The translations under genes and the position numbers were made by a program. The notes beneath the pieces are model-generated. The model ran no database searches and was not told the DNA's origin. It saw only the letters and a list, made by a program, of their open reading frames with translations. Of a stretch of 64,000 nt of DNA, positions 27,364-36,705 are shown one piece after another. Every line of letters begins with the position of its first letter. The stretch's first letter is position 1. The stretch lies in the NCBI GenBank assembly GCA_963747735.1, contig CAVVGE010000009.1, forward strand, positions 1 through 64,000. The letters are read 5' to 3'. Source of the DNA: AP-15 sp963747735 (GTDB lineage: Bacteria; Pseudomonadota; Alphaproteobacteria; ATCC43930; CGMCC-115725).

Positions 27364-29832
27364 TGGCCGCCGTCCAACGTCAGTTCGAAGATGCCGCGGT
27401 CCGGCCGGCTCGGATCGTTGTCGATGCGGGCGATCTCCAGCCGCTGCAAGGTCATGAACCCGGCATTCGCCGCGTCGTGCGCGGGGTCATCGACGCGCTG
27501 GAAGGTGACGGCGCGGACCGAGGCCACCCCCTCCACCTGCTGCGCCGCGGCGACAAAGGGGCTCAAATAGACCGTCTGGCCAAAGCTGAAATTCGCCGGA
27601 TCGAGCAGACCGGGCCGGCCGTCGCAAGCGAGGCCGGCGGTGAACACGCGGCTCAGCGCAGTGCCGACCTGCGCGCGCAAATAATGCGGCTTGACGCAGA
27701 CCGCCAACGCAATCCGCAGACCGACGATGACCGCCGGCTCGGCCGCGAGATCGACCCCGGCCATGCGCAACAGGTCGAGGCGGTTCAGCGTGGTGACGGC
27801 GAGATCGGCGGCCGGCGGTGCCGCCGGTGCGGGATCGAGCGCGACAAACGCGGTCCGCCAGCTGCCGGTCCACCGCATCGTGCCGCGCGCGGCATGCACG
27901 TCGGGGTCGAGCGCGGCGGCGGATCCCGTAATCGATTTCGGTCACGGCGCGCAGCTGGTTGCGAAAGGCCCAGGGTGCGGATTGGCGGATCGCCTCCATC
28001 GTCTCCGGGTCGCGGCCGCCGCGCGCTGGCAGCGGATTGCGAACCGCCGAGACGCGGGTTTCGGCGGTCAGCACATGGCCGATCGTGTCGGCGCCGAGAT
28101 TGCCGGCGGTGCCGTTGCCGACCCGGTAGCGCGCCCGAAAGCTTTGGCCGGTGGCGGGTGCCGCCCCGTGCTCGCCATCGCCAAAACGCAAAAAGGCGGT
28201 CCCGTCGCGCTCGATCTCGATGAGAAAGCCGAGCGCCGCGGGCGGCAACGCCAAGAGATCGGTTTCCGGTTCCCAGGGATTGTCGTGGTCGTCGCGACCC
28301 TCGATCTGCGGCGTCGCCGGGTCTGCATCTGCCGCGGGCATGCTCCCCAATGCGGAGGCCGGCGCGGTCGCGTCAAATGGCCGCGCAAAGGTCAGCGGCG
28401 ACGATGCGAGAGAGGGGAAGAATTGCGCGGGCCGTGGCGTCACCTGGCCGGCCGTCGTGCAGCAAGCGCCCGCTGCCGTATTGATCGGCGCCGTCGGCGG
28501 CTCCGGCACCGTGCCGAGGCTTTCCCACGCATCCGCCCCGGACCACAGCCCGTGATCCGCCGGCACGATATTGCCGCGGGCGACGCTGATATTGTCGATC
28601 AGACGGGCGCCGTGCTCGGCGTCGGTGACGGCGGAGAGGCAAAGCGCAAAGGGCAGCGCGTCGGCCGCCTGCCACTCGATATCGGTGATGCTCTCGCCGG
28701 TCACGGGGTCGATCAGCACCTGGCCGAAGCGGTCGGTGTGATGCACGCGGGTCAGCTGCACGGCGCAGCGATGCGTGCGGTCGGCGTCTTCGGCCGCCCC
28801 GGTATCCGGCCCCAGCACCTCCTCGAACATCAGGACGGCGCCGACCGAGAGCGTATCGAGGTGGCCCTTGAGGGTCGCCGCCGTCGCGCCGGCCGGCAGG
28901 CAGCAGGCTTCGTCGCTCCAGGTGTGAAAGGCGATCTCGTTCAGTGCCTGGCTCAGCGTCGCATCCGCCAAGGTGGCGAACACGACGCCGCCCGCCGCCA
29001 AGAGGCTGCTCGCCACGGCGCTGTTCGGGTCGAGGCGTGGTGCGACACCGGCGACGCGCGGCAAGAGCAGCGTGCCGGCCGGCACAGCGATCCCCTCACC
29101 GTCGGCGCGCAGGAACACCCAGACGCGCGCATTCTCGCCTTCGTCCACCCGGTAATCGACGAGGCGCGCATGCCGGCGCAGCGAGATGCGGCTGCGCGCG
29201 GTGCCGAGATAGGCCTCGGTCGCGACGGCATCCTGGCGGTAGCTCAGATGGTCGGCGACATAAGCCAATACTTCGACCAGCGCCACGCCGAGATCGGCCG
29301 CGTGCCGCTCGGTCCAGGACGGCGCCGTCACCGCCAGCCGATCGAGCATCACCTGGACAAAGCCGGGATAATCCTTGGCCAGATAGTTGATGTCCGGCTC
29401 GACCGGCGCCGCGACCGGGCAGCACGAGACGGGAGCGCAGTCGGTGGTGACCGGGCACCCGGCCTTGAACGAAAACTCGATCTGCGCCAGCGCCGGATCG
29501 ATGCCGGTGGGCGGCTCGTCGGTTTTCTCGTCGGCCCGCAACCTAAGCATGTAGGTCGAGAAATCGCCGGCACGATCGACCTCGATGCGCAATGCATTGG
29601 CATCGTCCGGCATCGGCGCAACCGACACAGTCGCGATGCCGGTGACGCTTTCGCCGCCGAGGATCACGACCTGCTCGGGGCCGAGGGCGAGCGCTGCCGC
29701 GCCGCGCAGCATCGTCAGCACCAGCACCGTCTGTTCGGATTCGTCCGGCACTTCGAGATAATCGATCCCGTTTAGCGCCGGCCGCGCCAGCACGAGCGTC
29801 CGTCGGTTGCGCTGGGCGCAGAAATAGATCAC
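27360..29832 (-). pseudogene. Putative baseplate J-like protein, frameshifted near residue 635
   Basis: The first part (GTG 29832, overlapping the gp25-like stop as GTGA) begins MIYFCAQRNRRTLVL and contains PDINYLAKDYPGFVQVMLDRL, RHAADLGVALVEVLAYVADHLSYRQDAVATEAYLG-type motifs (split here as ADLGVALVEVLAYVADHL and SYRQDAVATEAYLGTA) and RFGDGEHGAAPATG. At 27925-27927 a CCC (GGG in sense) makes EIDYG run out of frame. Removing one G continues SAAALDPDVHAARGTMRW, then VGLRIALAVCVKPHYLRAQV and RGIFELTLDGGQ to 27360. Repaired length is about 824 aa. The upstream frame otherwise runs to about 27487. As read, the baseplate would be incomplete, so an error or slippage should be considered. Confidence 0.8.
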
Positions 29833-30194
29833 GGCGACGCCGCCCCGGCGACAAACTGCGCCGTTTGCTGCTGCTGGGTCAGGATGACGGTATAGGAAAC
29901 CTTCACCAGCAAGGTCGCATCCTCGTTTTGGACCTCGACCGATTGCACCTGGATCAGATCCGACAGCCATTGCTGCAAGCCGGCGCGGATCATGCTCTGC
30001 TGCGCCATCGCCAGCATGTCGCCATTGGGCGCGAACACCTGCTGGCCGGTGCCGCTGCCAAAGGTCGGACGATTGACCCGCTCGCCGGGTGCCGTCAGCA
30101 GCACTTGCCGGATCAGGTCGCGGATGTGCTGCTCGGGGTCGGCGGCGGCGGTGCGGCCGCTGCGGTCGAAGCCGTATGGGAAGGCGATGTCCAT
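29829..30194 (-). CDS. gp25-like baseplate wedge protein (Afp9-like)
   Basis: This 121-aa protein has the GPW_gp25 fold: FPYGFDRSGRTAAADPEQHI, RQVLLTAPGERVNRPTFGSG and LIQVQSVEVQNEDATLLVKVSY. The L-L-T-x-P-G-E-R-x-x-x-P-x-F-G pattern is the family hallmark. In T4 and Afp-type particles gp25 links the wedge to the first sheath ring and nucleates sheath polymerisation. It lies 4 nt from the PAAR-like gene and shares GTGA with the next gene. Confidence 0.9.
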   Translation of the reverse strand: MDIAFPYGFDRSGRTAAADPEQHIRDLIRQVLLTAPGERVNRPTFGSGTGQQVFAPNGDMLAMAQQSMIRAGLQQWLSDLIQVQSVEVQNEDATLLVKVSYTVILTQQQQTAQFVAGAASP

Positions 30195-30198
30195 GCCG

Positions 30199-30516
30199 CT
30201 ACTCGGCCGTAACTCGCGTCTGCGTCACCAGCGGCAACAGCGGCGTGCCGGTCGGCGCGCAGATCGCTTGGCTCGTCTGGATCAGCAGCGGCTGGCCGTT
30301 CGAGGTCACGCGCAATGTGCCGGTGATCCATTGCGCGCTGACGCACGGCCCGCCCGCAACCGGTGGCAACGGGCAGCCGGCGACGACATAGGGTGCGGTC
30401 AGCAATACCGAGGGCTGGCCCGACAATGTCACCCGCGGGTTCGGCGCGGTCGGCTGCGCCTGACCGGCATGCGCGCAGAGGACCGTAGCGCCGACATGCA
30501 GCATGAGACCGGGCAT
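30199..30516 (-). CDS. PAAR-like spike tip protein (Afp10-like)
   Basis: This 105-aa protein starts MPGLMLHVGATVLCAHAGQA and has VTLSGQPSVLLTAPYVVAGC followed by PCVSAQWITGTLRVTSNGQP. The repeated beta-turn pattern and paired Cys/His residues (C14/H16, C48, C58) fit the eCIS PAAR-like family, in which a metal-bound conical tip caps the spike and punctures the target membrane. It follows the gpV-like spike gene by 13 nt. Confidence 0.75.
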   Translation of the reverse strand: MPGLMLHVGATVLCAHAGQAQPTAPNPRVTLSGQPSVLLTAPYVVAGCPLPPVAGGPCVSAQWITGTLRVTSNGQPLLIQTSQAICAPTGTPLLPLVTQTRVTAE

Positions 30517-30529
30517 CGCCGCTTCTCCG

Positions 30530-31036
30530 CTAAACGACCGCCAACGCGCCTTGGTTGACCGTGACCGACGGCCCGGCCAGCACGATCGTGGCGCCCTGCC
30601 CGTTGCTGATGGTGATGCCGATCTCGTTGATCTGGATCAGCGCGCCACTTGCGGATTTCAGCAGGATGCCGCCGGTCGGTCCGGGCACGTCGCTCAGCAT
30701 CAGCGTGTTCTGACCGGTGGTTTGCAGCACGATCGGCTGGATCGCGGGTGGGGCGGCCAGCGCCAGCGCCGGCACCTCAGCTGCCGAGCCCCAGAAACAG
30801 CCCGACCAGATCGGGTAATCCTGGTTGCCCTGCTCAAACTCGATCCAGACCGCGGCGCCGATCGGCGGCAGGACAAACTCGCCGGCTTGCGGCCCTGCCA
30901 TCGGCACGCAAGGCAGCGCCCAGGTGCTCGGCACGACGCCGTAAACATCCGGCACCAATGCCTGGATGCGACCCATCTGCATCGGGTCGGCATTGTTCAG
31001 CACCGTGCCGCGGTATTTGCCGAGAAATTGCGCCAT
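30530..31036 (-). CDS. Spike protein, gpV/gp5 OB-fold half (Afp8 C-terminal part)
   Basis: This 168-aa protein has an N-terminal OB-fold typical of baseplate assembly protein V/VgrG: YRGTVLNNADPMQMGRIQAL, VPMAGPQAGEFVLPPIGAAV and FEQGNQDYPIWSGCFWG. It is followed by a beta-prism stalk of short repeated strands (LKSASGALIQINEIGITISN). In many eCIS a single Afp8/VgrG gene carries both gpD-like and gpV-like parts; here they are separate genes 15 nt apart. It trimerises to form the central spike beneath the PAAR-like tip. Confidence 0.85.
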   Translation of the reverse strand: MAQFLGKYRGTVLNNADPMQMGRIQALVPDVYGVVPSTWALPCVPMAGPQAGEFVLPPIGAAVWIEFEQGNQDYPIWSGCFWGSAAEVPALALAAPPAIQPIVLQTTGQNTLMLSDVPGPTGGILLKSASGALIQINEIGITISNGQGATIVLAGPSVTVNQGALAVV

Positions 31037-31051
31037 TCGCCGACCCCTCTC

Positions 31052-32185
31052 TCAGATGCCGAGCGAAGGGACGACCGGCGTATTGGAAATCAGGCCATTG
31101 CGCTTCAGCGTAAACTCCTGCTTGTACTCGCCGCGCGACAGGCGATGGGTGACGCTGTCGACATAGTGCAGTCCGTCGAAGGCCGGCCCGGCGCCGCGCA
31201 CGCCGACCAGCTGGCGCGCCTTCAGCACCCGTCCATAGCGCAGCACGTCGAGCGTGCCGCTGCCGCTGACCACGTCGGCGCTAGCGGAGGCGGCCGCCAT
31301 GCCGATCATCAGCGCCTGCCCCAGCCCGTATTTTGCGGTTTCCGGCAGCGGCTCGGTGTGCGTCGGCGGCGGCGTGTAGGCGCCGAGCGGCGGGTTCAGC
31401 GGGGTAACCGGCGGGATCGCGATCGGGATCGACGCGTGGGTCGTCTCGTCCATGCTGTAGACGATCGGGAGCGTCGAATTGTGCGGCTGGTAGCGGAAGC
31501 TCAGCGCTTCGACATTGGTCCAGCTGTCCATGTTGATGCTGAGCGCCGGCTGCGGCACGCCGAACTTCACCTGCGGCCCGAAATACGCCGTGCTGACGCC
31601 GGGGAGGGGCCCGGGGTCGATGTAAAAGACATAGCCGACCTGTTTTGCGAGATCGTTGATATAGGCGAGGTCGGTGCCTTTCTGGCTCGGGATGCGCTCG
31701 ACCGGCAGCGGCACGTCCGAGATAAAGCTCGGCACGACCATCGGGGTGACGCCGTAGACCGCATATTTGCCGAGGATCGCGCCGACGCGCGCCTCGATCG
31801 GCATCGGGTAGGGCAGCCCTGTGAAATCGACCTGGTTCATGACCGCGGTCAGGTCCTCGCCCATGATCGTGATCGTCGACGAGCCGCTGCTGCCGACCGG
31901 CTGCAACTCCTGGTGACGGATGACACCGTCCATCAGCACCTGCGGCAGGCCGTTGACCGTGACCATGATCACGACCCGCAGCTCGACCGCGGGTCCGCCG
32001 CTGGCGAGCAGAAAGAGCGTGTGCAGGATCGACCGGTTGCTGATCGTGAAATTCAGGCTGAAGCCGCTGGCGCCGGTGGCGCTGGTGGTCACCTCGACCG
32101 AGGTCAGCGCATCCAGCACCGGCTTTGGCGCCGGCAGCGGCACCATCGGCCCGACCAGCAAGGTCATGTAGAGGGCGCTAGCCAC
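31052..32185 (-). CDS. Spike hub protein, gpD/gp27-like half (Afp8 N-terminal part)
   Basis: This 377-aa protein resembles phage late-control D/VgrG hub domains, with FSLNFTISNRSILHTLFLL, VIRHQELQPVGSSGSSTITI, GTDLAYINDLAKQVGYVFYI and a C-terminal DGLHYVDSVTHRLSRGEYKQ. The last segment is the conserved strand that ends hub domains. The GTG at 32185 overlaps the LysM gene's stop by 8 nt and has GGAGG 5 nt upstream. ATG 32167 is an alternative start. It provides the threefold hub that adapts the sixfold tube to the spike. Confidence 0.85.
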   Translation of the reverse strand: MASALYMTLLVGPMVPLPAPKPVLDALTSVEVTTSATGASGFSLNFTISNRSILHTLFLLASGGPAVELRVVIMVTVNGLPQVLMDGVIRHQELQPVGSSGSSTITIMGEDLTAVMNQVDFTGLPYPMPIEARVGAILGKYAVYGVTPMVVPSFISDVPLPVERIPSQKGTDLAYINDLAKQVGYVFYIDPGPLPGVSTAYFGPQVKFGVPQPALSINMDSWTNVEALSFRYQPHNSTLPIVYSMDETTHASIPIAIPPVTPLNPPLGAYTPPPTHTEPLPETAKYGLGQALMIGMAAASASADVVSGSGTLDVLRYGRVLKARQLVGVRGAGPAFDGLHYVDSVTHRLSRGEYKQEFTLKRNGLISNTPVVPSLGI

Positions 32186-32561
32186 TGCCGCCTCCGGGGC
32201 CGCCGGGCGTCCCCGCCGCTATGCCGGCCGGCAGCGTGATCCGCAGCACCTTGCCCGGCTCCGCGGTCAGCGCGTCGGGATCGCCCGCGGCGTTGGCGTC
32301 GCAGATGATCCAATAGAGCAGCGGGTCGCCGAGCTGAGCATTGGCGATGTTGTCGATGCGGTCGCCTTGGATCACCACGTATTGGCGCATCGTCGCGAAC
32401 TGGTCGGGCTGCGCAATGATCCGGCGCTGGAGGTAGCGCACCACGGTGCCGTCCTTTTGCGTAAAGGTCGCAGTGGGGAGGCCGTAATAGCGGCTGTTCT
32501 GCGCATTCGGCGCGCCGCTCGTGCCGCCGGCGGCGACAAAGGCATCGAGCGGGTTGGTCAC
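32178..32561 (-). CDS. LysM-domain baseplate protein (Afp7 C-terminal-like)
   Basis: This 127-aa protein contains RQYVVIQGDRIDNIANAQLGDPLLYWIICDAN, here seen as QYVVIQGDRIDNIANAQL then GDPLLYWIICDANAAGDP. That is a LysM-like fold typical of contractile-tail hub connectors (gp53/Afp7). It is followed by a Gly-rich tail. The GTG start at 32561 overlaps the upstream stop (GTGA). It connects the hub with the wedge ring inside the baseplate. Confidence 0.8.
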   Translation of the reverse strand: MTNPLDAFVAAGGTSGAPNAQNSRYYGLPTATFTQKDGTVVRYLQRRIIAQPDQFATMRQYVVIQGDRIDNIANAQLGDPLLYWIICDANAAGDPDALTAEPGKVLRITLPAGIAAGTPGGPGGGSG

Positions 32562-33211
32562 AGCGAAATGCCCCCGGCCAGCGTGCCGAGCGATTGCAAT
32601 GCATTGGCGATCGCCAGCGCCTCCTTTTCGATCTGGTAGATCATGTAGAGGGCGCCGGCCGGGTTCAGAAACCCGGTGTCATTGACGTTCAATACCCGCA
32701 TCTCGAGCGACACGCGCGCGCGGATCGGGTTGAGGTTGGTGTCGAATGCCTCCTCGGTGATGTCGAGCGAGGTGATGCGCACCGGGGTGATGCGCGTCGG
32801 GTTCCAGACAAAGACCGAGAGCGGCGACTGCATCGGCAGGATCTCGATCGTCCCGGCCAGGGTCAGCGCCTCGTTCAGCAGCAGCTCGACACTCGACGGG
32901 TAGATCAGGAGCTCGAGTGCGGCGAGTTGTGGCTGGATGCCGGAAACGACGGTGACCGGGTTGTCGGCCGGGGCCGCCAGCTGATCGGTCGCATCGATCT
33001 CGGCGGCGACGGTGATCGTCTCGACCGGCGGTCCCTTCAGCCGCAGAATTTCCGTGCGGTCGACCGGGTCGGCAATCGCCTGCGGCTGCAGCCGTCGCGT
33101 CAGCGTGTCGGGGTTGTATTGCAGCACAATGGCGCTGCGCGGGATCCCGGTGTCAGGATCGAGCGTGACGATGCCGCCTTTCAATACCCGCGGCGAAATC
33201 GGTGACGGCAT
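32558..33211 (-). CDS. CIS-tube-domain adaptor protein (Afp7 N-terminal-like)
   Basis: This 217-aa protein reads GGIVTLDPDTGIPRSAIVLQ then YNPDTLTRRLQPQ, the hallmark of the contractile-injection-system tube/adaptor domain. Later come ELLIYPSSVELLLNEALTL, PLSVFVWNPTRITPVRITSL and NPIRARVSLEMRVLN. In most Afp7 homologues this domain and a LysM domain form one polypeptide; here they are two genes overlapping by 4 nt. The ATG at 33211 is preceded by AAGGGG and removes ten non-conserved residues from the longer frame. It likely seats the first tube ring on the hub. Confidence 0.8.
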   Translation of the reverse strand: MPSPISPRVLKGGIVTLDPDTGIPRSAIVLQYNPDTLTRRLQPQAIADPVDRTEILRLKGPPVETITVAAEIDATDQLAAPADNPVTVVSGIQPQLAALELLIYPSSVELLLNEALTLAGTIEILPMQSPLSVFVWNPTRITPVRITSLDITEEAFDTNLNPIRARVSLEMRVLNVNDTGFLNPAGALYMIYQIEKEALAIANALQSLGTLAGGISL

Positions 33212-33215
33212 CGTG

Positions 33216-33521
33216 CTAACCCCTTCCCGAACGCAGAACACCGCGCCACAGCCCGGCGGCGACCGCGCGCCCGCGGAACTCAGGCCCGCCGGTGATGGCG
33301 AAACGCACTCCCTCGAGCTGCGGCATGTCCGCCGCCCGGAAGGTCTGGCCCGGCGCCGCGGCCAGCCGGGCCAGCTCCGTTTCGAAGGCCTCCGTCATCG
33401 CACCCGCCTCGACCGGCGGCACGCCGTGCCAGGCCAGCCGCTCGATATCCAGCCGGACTGCCGGCGGCGCGGCCGAGGGACGGCGGCGCTCGCGGCGGCG
33501 CTGGGCGCGCGCCGGCATCAT
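33216..33521 (-). CDS. Small conserved eCIS protein of unknown function
   Basis: This 101-aa protein has a very basic N-terminus (ARAQRRRERRR) and then DIERLAWHGVPPVEAGAMTE, AFETELARLAAAP and VRFAITGGPEFRGRAVAAGL. Starting ATGATG at 33521, it overlaps the ATPase stop by 4 nt, and short proteins at this position recur behind eCIS ATPase genes. I cannot name a family. It could be a chaperone or an adaptor for the ATPase or the cap, judged from coupling only. Confidence 0.6.
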   Translation of the reverse strand: MMPARAQRRRERRRPSAAPPAVRLDIERLAWHGVPPVEAGAMTEAFETELARLAAAPGQTFRAADMPQLEGVRFAITGGPEFRGRAVAAGLWRGVLRSGRG

Positions 33522-35452
33522 GCCCAGGCTCCGGCTTCGTTGCTGCTGAGCGGCCGTTCGAGCTTGGCGTATTCGGTGCGGGTCGCTTCCAAGAGATGCG
33601 ACATCCGCACCGGCGAGCTGTCGTCGGCCGCGAGAAAGGCGGCGTGCATCGCGATGTTGCGGATGATGCCGCCCGTCACGTTGAGCCGGGCGAGCCGTTC
33701 CGGATCGAGCCCGGCAGTCGGCGTCTCGCCCGGGAAAACGCCGTCCCAGATCCGCGCTCGCTGGGCCGCATCGGGGAACGGAAATTCGATGATGAAGCGG
33801 ATGCGGCGCACAAAGGCGGCATCGATCGCATGCCGCATGTTGGTGGTCAGGATCGCCAGCCCGCGATAAGCCTCCATCCGCTGCAACAGATAGCTGACCT
33901 CGAGATTGGCATAGCGGTCGTGGCTGTCCTTGACCTCGCTGCGTTTGCCGAACAGCGCATCCGCCTCGTCGAACAGCAGGATGGCGCCGCTGTCCTCGGC
34001 TGCGTCGAAGACCTGCTTCAGGTTCTTCTCGGTCTCCCCGATGTATTTGCTGACAAGGCCGGCCAGGTCGATCTGGAAGAGGTCCAGGTCCAAGGTGTGC
34101 GCCAGCACCTCGGCGGCCATGGTCTTGCCGGTGCCGCTGGCGCCCGAAAACAACGCGGTGAGGCCGAGCCCGCGCGAGTATTTCGCACCGAAGCCCCAGC
34201 GCTGATAGACCGTCGCGCGCTGGCGCAGATGCGCGGCGACCTGGCGCAGGATGCGCATCTGCGGCGCCGGCAATACCAGACTGTCCCAATCGGCCTTCGG
34301 CACGATGCGCCGCGCCGATTGCTGCATCGAGCGGCGCGCATGCTCGCGGCAGACCTGCCAGGCGCGCTGTTGCAGCGTCGCCTCGTCGCACTCGGCCGCG
34401 AGCCGGCGCAGTGCCGTGCTGGCCGAGCGTATCGTCGGGGTGTCGATGCGGAACTGGTCGGCGATCGCGTCGAGAACGCTGTTCATCTGCGTCGCCGAAG
34501 GACCGAGATTGGCGACCCACACTTGGCGCCGCTCGTCAGCGGAAGGCTCAACCAGCTCGACCCGCACCGCGCCCAGGCCGCCCCAGGCGCCGGCGCCGCC
34601 GGCGTCGATGACGACTGCGCCGCTGATCAGGCCGACAAAGCTCTGCGCGACCCGCGCCGCCTCGTCCGTTGCGGCCGGATCGGCCTGGACCAGCAAGCCG
34701 GCGCGGCCGAGCCACAATTCGCGCACCCAATAGCGGGCGAGCCGTTCCCGATCGGCGGGGTTGGCGGCGATGTCGGCCGCATTGAGGCGCCAGCCGCGCA
34801 GCCCTGCCGCCGCCAAGGCTGAGGCTGCGACCAATTCCCGGTCAGCCGCCGACCCGCCGATGAGGGCGACGCGCTCGCCTTCGCGCAGCGCCCGCGCCGC
34901 ATTCTCGACCGCAGGCTCGAGCCAGCCCGGCAATCCCGAGCCAGCGGCGAGTAGCGTGACGACACCCTCCAGCCGCTCGTCGGTGCAATCAACGCCGGCA
35001 AGAAAATGCAAAATCCGCTCGTCGATCCGCAAAGCGCTGCCGATCAGTGTTTCGCCGGGCAGAACCTCCAGCATTCGCCAATGCCGCAGCGGCCGGTCGC
35101 GGGTGACCGCACTCCAATGCGCGCCCGGCAGCGCCGCCAAGGCCAGGCTGAAGGACGGGCTCGTCCGCCGCGGATCGCGATGCGCAGCGGCGCAAGCTTC
35201 GGCAAAACGGCCTTCGAGCTCGACCCCGGCGCACAGCAGCAACACATCGCGCTCAAACGGGGTCAGGCCGAAAATCTCGCAGAGGATCGCCAGCGCTGAA
35301 GGCCGGTCCTCGGGACTGTCCGCCTCGATGGGGGCCGGTACGTCGATAGGCTGGCCTGCGGCTCGGCAGAGCGCCGTATAGACCGGCTCCAGCGCGGCTC
35401 CGAGCGCCGCCTGATTGACTGCCTGCCACGCGGCGGCTGACGGCGCGTTCAC
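33518..35452 (-). CDS. AAA+ ATPase of the eCIS (Afp15-like)
   Basis: This 644-aa protein has a non-conserved N-terminal half (residues 1-370, with FGLTPFERDVLLLCAGVELE) and one AAA+ module at about 400-620. Walker A is FSGASGTGKTMAAEV, Walker B AILLFDEADALFGKR, sensor 1 LAILTTNMRHAIDAAF, and the arginine-finger region RRIRFIIEFPFPD. Afp15-type ATPases are needed for particle assembly and are not part of the mature particle. The GTG start at 35452 overlaps the cap gene's stop (GTGA). A complete catalytic set suggests an active enzyme. Confidence 0.9.
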   Translation of the reverse strand: MNAPSAAAWQAVNQAALGAALEPVYTALCRAAGQPIDVPAPIEADSPEDRPSALAILCEIFGLTPFERDVLLLCAGVELEGRFAEACAAAHRDPRRTSPSFSLALAALPGAHWSAVTRDRPLRHWRMLEVLPGETLIGSALRIDERILHFLAGVDCTDERLEGVVTLLAAGSGLPGWLEPAVENAARALREGERVALIGGSAADRELVAASALAAAGLRGWRLNAADIAANPADRERLARYWVRELWLGRAGLLVQADPAATDEAARVAQSFVGLISGAVVIDAGGAGAWGGLGAVRVELVEPSADERRQVWVANLGPSATQMNSVLDAIADQFRIDTPTIRSASTALRRLAAECDEATLQQRAWQVCREHARRSMQQSARRIVPKADWDSLVLPAPQMRILRQVAAHLRQRATVYQRWGFGAKYSRGLGLTALFSGASGTGKTMAAEVLAHTLDLDLFQIDLAGLVSKYIGETEKNLKQVFDAAEDSGAILLFDEADALFGKRSEVKDSHDRYANLEVSYLLQRMEAYRGLAILTTNMRHAIDAAFVRRIRFIIEFPFPDAAQRARIWDGVFPGETPTAGLDPERLARLNVTGGIIRNIAMHAAFLAADDSSPVRMSHLLEATRTEYAKLERPLSSNEAGAWA

Positions 35453-36705
35453 GGCGTCACCGTGATGCGCGGCACATAGGCGGGCGGCGCCAGGCTCGTG
35501 TCCCAAGTGACTCGGCTTTCGGCGCCGTCGATGCGAACCCGCAGCGGCGCGCCCGGCGCCGGCACCGGCACAAAGTCGGCGGGTATCGGGAAAGCAAGGG
35601 TCGCCGAGCTGTCGGGCGCTGACAGCGGCCGCGGCTCGATCTCGACCGATTGGCTGCCGATCAGCACGGCGGCGCGCTGCCGCCGTCCAACCGACGGGCT
35701 GATCGTCAACGTCAAGCTCGTGCCGACCTGCGCCGTGGCCGGCGGCGCGGTGATCGCCGGCAACAGCATAAAGGTCGCGGAGTTCGAGACGAGCCCGCTA
35801 TGCGGGTCGGTCGGCGCGCCGAAACGGACATTGCGGCGGATCTGCACCATGCGCACGCCGGCGGTCAGCGTGGCCGGGACCGTGATCCGGGCAAACCGGT
35901 CCTGCGCCAGATCGGGCGTCACCGGGTCGCCGTCGTCAAAGCTGATCGAGGTGTCGGCGACCGCATCTCCGACAAAATGCCGGCCTTGGATCGTCAAGAC
36001 CTCGCCGGCCGCGACCATTGCCGGAGAAATATTGTCGATCACCGGCCGCTCCAGCGGCTGCACCAGGATATTGCGCGTCTGCACCGCTAGGCTGACCCGC
36101 ACCGGCCGCTGCCGTTGAATCAATACGACCGAGGCGACGTAGGCCGCAGTCGCGCGATAGCGCGCCTGAAACGCGGTCCACAGCTTGTAGGTGTCTTCGG
36201 TCGATACCGGCTGCGGGGTCAGCTTGACGAGCTCGGACTGGTCGGCGAGCGTGGTGAGTCCGACCGCCTGCACTTCGGTCGTGGCACCCGGCGCGCTGCT
36301 CGACGCGGCGAGCGCGCTCTGCACCAGGTCGCGGGTCAAGACCGGCTGCTCGTGCAGGATCTGCATCGCCCAGCCGAGCAAGATCTCGGCGTCGAGCTCG
36401 TGCCGGCAATAGGCGGACAACAGAAAATGAAGATCGAGCGCCAACGGCGGGATCGAGACCCGGCGGCCGGCGCTGTCGCGCTCGGGCAGGTCGTTGTTGC
36501 GCCAGGCGGCACTCGGCGCGACGTGATACATAAAGAGGTTGAGCTGCGGGCTCTCATTGTCACCGACCAAGATCCGGTCGGGCGGCAATGCAGTGACCGT
36601 CGGCGCGACACCGAGAGCGGTGTCGAGACCGCTGCCGGCGAGCGCATCGAGCAGGACCCAGCGCAACACCGAGCTGACGCCCGCGATCGCCAGAAAGTCG
36701 CTCAT
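35449..36705 (-). CDS. DUF4255 tube/sheath terminator (Afp16-like) with added Ig/TIG-like domain
   Basis: This 418-aa protein has DUF4255 in residues 1-195: VSSVLRWVLLDALAGSGLDT, NLFMYHVAPSAAWRNNDLP, PLALDLHFLLSAYCRHELDA, QILHEQPVLTRDLV. DUF4255/Afp16 proteins cap the distal end of the tube and fix its length. Residues about 225-418 read PVIDNISPAMVAAGEVLTIQ, then GRHFVG and VTVPA-like strands, an IPT/TIG-type Ig fold that is extra to the minimal cap and could project from it. ATG 36705 overlaps the proline-rich gene's stop by 4 nt. Confidence 0.85.
   Translation of the reverse strand: MSDFLAIAGVSSVLRWVLLDALAGSGLDTALGVAPTVTALPPDRILVGDNESPQLNLFMYHVAPSAAWRNNDLPERDSAGRRVSIPPLALDLHFLLSAYCRHELDAEILLGWAMQILHEQPVLTRDLVQSALAASSSAPGATTEVQAVGLTTLADQSELVKLTPQPVSTEDTYKLWTAFQARYRATAAYVASVVLIQRQRPVRVSLAVQTRNILVQPLERPVIDNISPAMVAAGEVLTIQGRHFVGDAVADTSISFDDGDPVTPDLAQDRFARITVPATLTAGVRMVQIRRNVRFGAPTDPHSGLVSNSATFMLLPAITAPPATAQVGTSLTLTISPSVGRRQRAAVLIGSQSVEIEPRPLSAPDSSATLAFPIPADFVPVPAPGAPLRVRIDGAESRVTWDTSLAPPAYVPRITVTP

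Noticed and set aside
30503..32239. 578-codon plus-strand frame opposite the spike genes
   Set aside because: Antisense to the spike, LysM and hub genes, which overlap and have recognisable domains. Composition is typical of a shadow frame.
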